DNA of 64,000 nt from an uncultured Alphaproteobacteria bacterium (GTDB lineage: Bacteria; Pseudomonadota; Alphaproteobacteria; Rs-D84), in the NCBI GenBank assembly GCA_944389385.1, contig CALXMC010000005.1, positions 1 to 64,000 on the forward strand, written 5' to 3'. Under the pieces are notes generated by a model. The model made no database searches, was not told the DNA's origin, and worked only from the letters and a program-made list of their open reading frames with translations. The position numbers were made by a program, and so were the translations under genes. This document shows positions 62,632-64,000 of this stretch, piece by piece (position 1 is the first letter of the stretch; each line of letters opens with the position of its first letter).

Positions 62632-63075
62632 TTATGAAAATTCAACCAATTCAAAATCTTGTAACCATAATATGTATCCGTGCACCGTGTAATCGGGATA
62701 TGCGTCACGCAGCAAAGCGATATATTCGCGAATTTGGGCGGCGTATTTGTCGCGATATGCCGTTTTGTCGGTGTCTGATTTATAATCCAGTACGTAAATG
62801 TTTTTTGTTTCGTCGTCAATTACCAGGCGGTCAATGCGGCGGCTGATAAATTTGCCATTTATGTTGCCTGCGATTGGAACCTCGGTGCGTGATGTGGGGA
62901 CAAAAAATTTTATCAGTTGTGGATTTGCGGTTATTTTGTTTACCAATTCGTCATCGCCGTGTGGTTGGTCGCCAATTGTAATACGCTGTAATTTGGCGTG
63001 TATTTTGCGGCCTTCTTGGGTGGCGTGGGTTGCGTTGTTTATTTCTGATAATACATCTTTTAATTTATTTGACAT
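62632..63075 (-). CDS. PD-(D/E)XK nuclease, detached AddA C-terminal domain
   Basis: 147 residues from the ATG at 63075. RRIDRLVIDDE and YVLDYKSD give the Asp...Asp-x-Lys active site of the RecB/AddA nuclease family; AQIREYIALL gives the QxxxY motif. In AddA this domain is normally joined to the helicase; here it is a separate frame that starts eleven bases inside the helicase gene's end. The start at 63075 was chosen because the codons before it lie over the helicase C-terminus. Confidence 0.75.
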   Translation of the reverse strand: MSNKLKDVLSEINNATHATQEGRKIHAKLQRITIGDQPHGDDELVNKITANPQLIKFFVPTSRTEVPIAGNINGKFISRRIDRLVIDDETKNIYVLDYKSDTDKTAYRDKYAAQIREYIALLRDAYPDYTVHGYILWLQDFELVEFS

Positions 63076-64000
63076 TTTGTATCCTGAATCCGTCGTTTGT
63101 CTGAATTGCTTTTTTGTCTGTGGACAATACGCGCCACAGTTCATAAAACCAAGTTAATTCGTGTGCGTTTTTTTGCTGTGTCGCATAGCCATAAATATAT
63201 AACCGATTTTCAGCGCGCGTCATTGCGACGTATAACAGTCTGTAATGTTCGGCTGTTTTTATCCGATTATACTCGTTCGATGCAGTAATATACGCGTCAG
63301 CAGATTTATTTTGGCGTGGAAACCACAGCCATGGTGTTGGCATGTCTGTGCCACGCGCACGATTTTGTGGTGATTGCATTTTTGGAGCAATGTGAAAAAC
63401 AGTTTCAGATTTTGGGGTGCTGATTGTGTCTATTAAAAACACAACGGACGCTTCCAAACCTTTGCTGCTGTGGATTGTGACTATGCGTACACCTGGCGCA
63501 GCGTCCATGTCGCGTTTGATAACACTGCCACCGGTGATAAACCATTTTATAAAATCGCGCATTGTGCCGCTTTGGGTACGTTCGTATGCCAGGCATATTG
63601 TTAAAAACTCTTCGATTGGGTCGATGATTTGCTCGCCCAACGCCGCAATCATATTTTTTCGCGTGTCGTTCGTGTTCAATACATTTGTAAAAAACGAATA
63701 TGGCGACAACGTTTCAGACCATTTTATGATTTCGTCCAGGCGGTTGTATATATCCGGATGCAATGTTGGTAAAACGTCAAAAACAGTCGTTGGTGTGTAT
63801 TGTTTTGATTGTCGTTTTTTTATATTATTTTCATCGTTTCGCGTTTTGCAAATATTAAAAATATCGCGTTCGGTCAATCTGAAAACCGGACTTTTTAACA
63901 CGCAACATAAACTGTAATCGTCGCCGTGGTTTATACAAAAACGAACCAGGTTTAACAAGTCGCGTATTGCTGGAAAATCGGGCAGTTTTATTCGGTCGCT
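63065..64000 (-). CDS. addA: AddA-like UvrD/Rep-family helicase, C-terminal part (runs off the window)
   Basis: The frame is open to the window edge, so only about 311 codons are seen. Superfamily 1 motif V (VRIVTIHSSKGLEASVVFL) and motif VI (LLYVAMTRAENRLYIYG) are clear, with the AddA-type ELWRVL region after them. It stops at 63065 just where AddA would enter its nuclease domain, which follows in another frame. Double-strand-break processing with AddB is the expected role. Confidence 0.8.
   Translation of the reverse strand, partial: SDRIKLPDFPAIRDLLNLVRFCINHGDDYSLCCVLKSPVFRLTERDIFNICKTRNDENNIKKRQSKQYTPTTVFDVLPTLHPDIYNRLDEIIKWSETLSPYSFFTNVLNTNDTRKNMIAALGEQIIDPIEEFLTICLAYERTQSGTMRDFIKWFITGGSVIKRDMDAAPGVRIVTIHSSKGLEASVVFLIDTISTPKSETVFHIAPKMQSPQNRARGTDMPTPWLWFPRQNKSADAYITASNEYNRIKTAEHYRLLYVAMTRAENRLYIYGYATQQKNAHELTWFYELWRVLSTDKKAIQTNDGFRIQNVK

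Overview
The window reads as a chromosomal segment of an alphaproteobacterium. The evidence is the gene content and order: ybgC-tolQ-tolR-tolA behind ruvB, rpsP/rimM/trmD/rplS, a DUF2155 protein, rplM-rpsI and lidless-type adk. Many short secreted or lipoprotein genes, Cys-rich surface proteins and GC-rich repeat islands between operons suggest a host- or gut-associated, uncultured lineage (RF32-like is my guess; the sequence alone does not prove it). Shine-Dalgarno sites are mostly A/G-rich (AAGGA, GGGGGA), but several genes look leaderless.

Layout. 1-211: the 3' tail of a tRNA (probably Pro), its terminator, and a 150-bp stretch of hairpins ending in an exact copy of the tRNA tail. 271-13016, minus strand mostly: adk, rpsA, small envelope proteins, thyA, tig, rpsI-rplM, argS with an EnvZ/OmpR-like two-component pair, and a secreted protein. 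13159-17567, plus strand: a degenerate alpha/beta-hydrolase, ruvB, an HD phosphohydrolase and the Tol motor genes ybgC-tolQRA. 17590-18640: repeat island. 18714-28515: dnaE-rsmH, two unknown proteins and two large secreted proteins. 28546-30307: repeat island and rnpB (RNase P RNA, minus strand). 30308-35680: a 1790-residue Cys-rich secreted repeat protein. 36036-38993: a small divergent gene and secA. 39018-39800: repeat island. 39827-42436: phosphofructokinase and a LysM protein.

42444-50540 is an AT-rich, apparently acquired surface-glycan island. It starts at a scar where a methyltransferase gene and a serine-recombinase gene truncate one another, carries two-domain sugar-modifying enzymes (glycosyltransferase/pyruvyltransferase, deacetylase/acetyltransferase, FrhB-like/pyruvyltransferase) plus a glycosyltransferase remnant, and ends at a frameshifted tail-fibre-like gene next to tRNA-Gly(CCC).

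50549-64000 returns to housekeeping: gdhA, a lipoprotein, the rpsP-rimM-trmD-rplS operon interrupted by three small Cys-bearing genes, a DUF2155/DUF1460/tsaD run, a pair of putative Cys-His-Asp-fold proteins, xseA, an unassigned structured RNA upstream of a tiny frameshifted membrane-protein gene, recN, and an AddA-like helicase/nuclease that is split into two overlapping reading frames and runs off the window.

The most unusual signals are (i) the structured RNA at 60745-60905, whose two ends can pair with each other or form a terminator; (ii) a dispersed element present twice with its core inverted relative to its arms; (iii) nine copies of a repeat hairpin whose stem sequence varies with pairing largely kept; (iv) a recurring promoter layout that places -10 boxes 6-7 nt before start codons; and (v) the glycan island.
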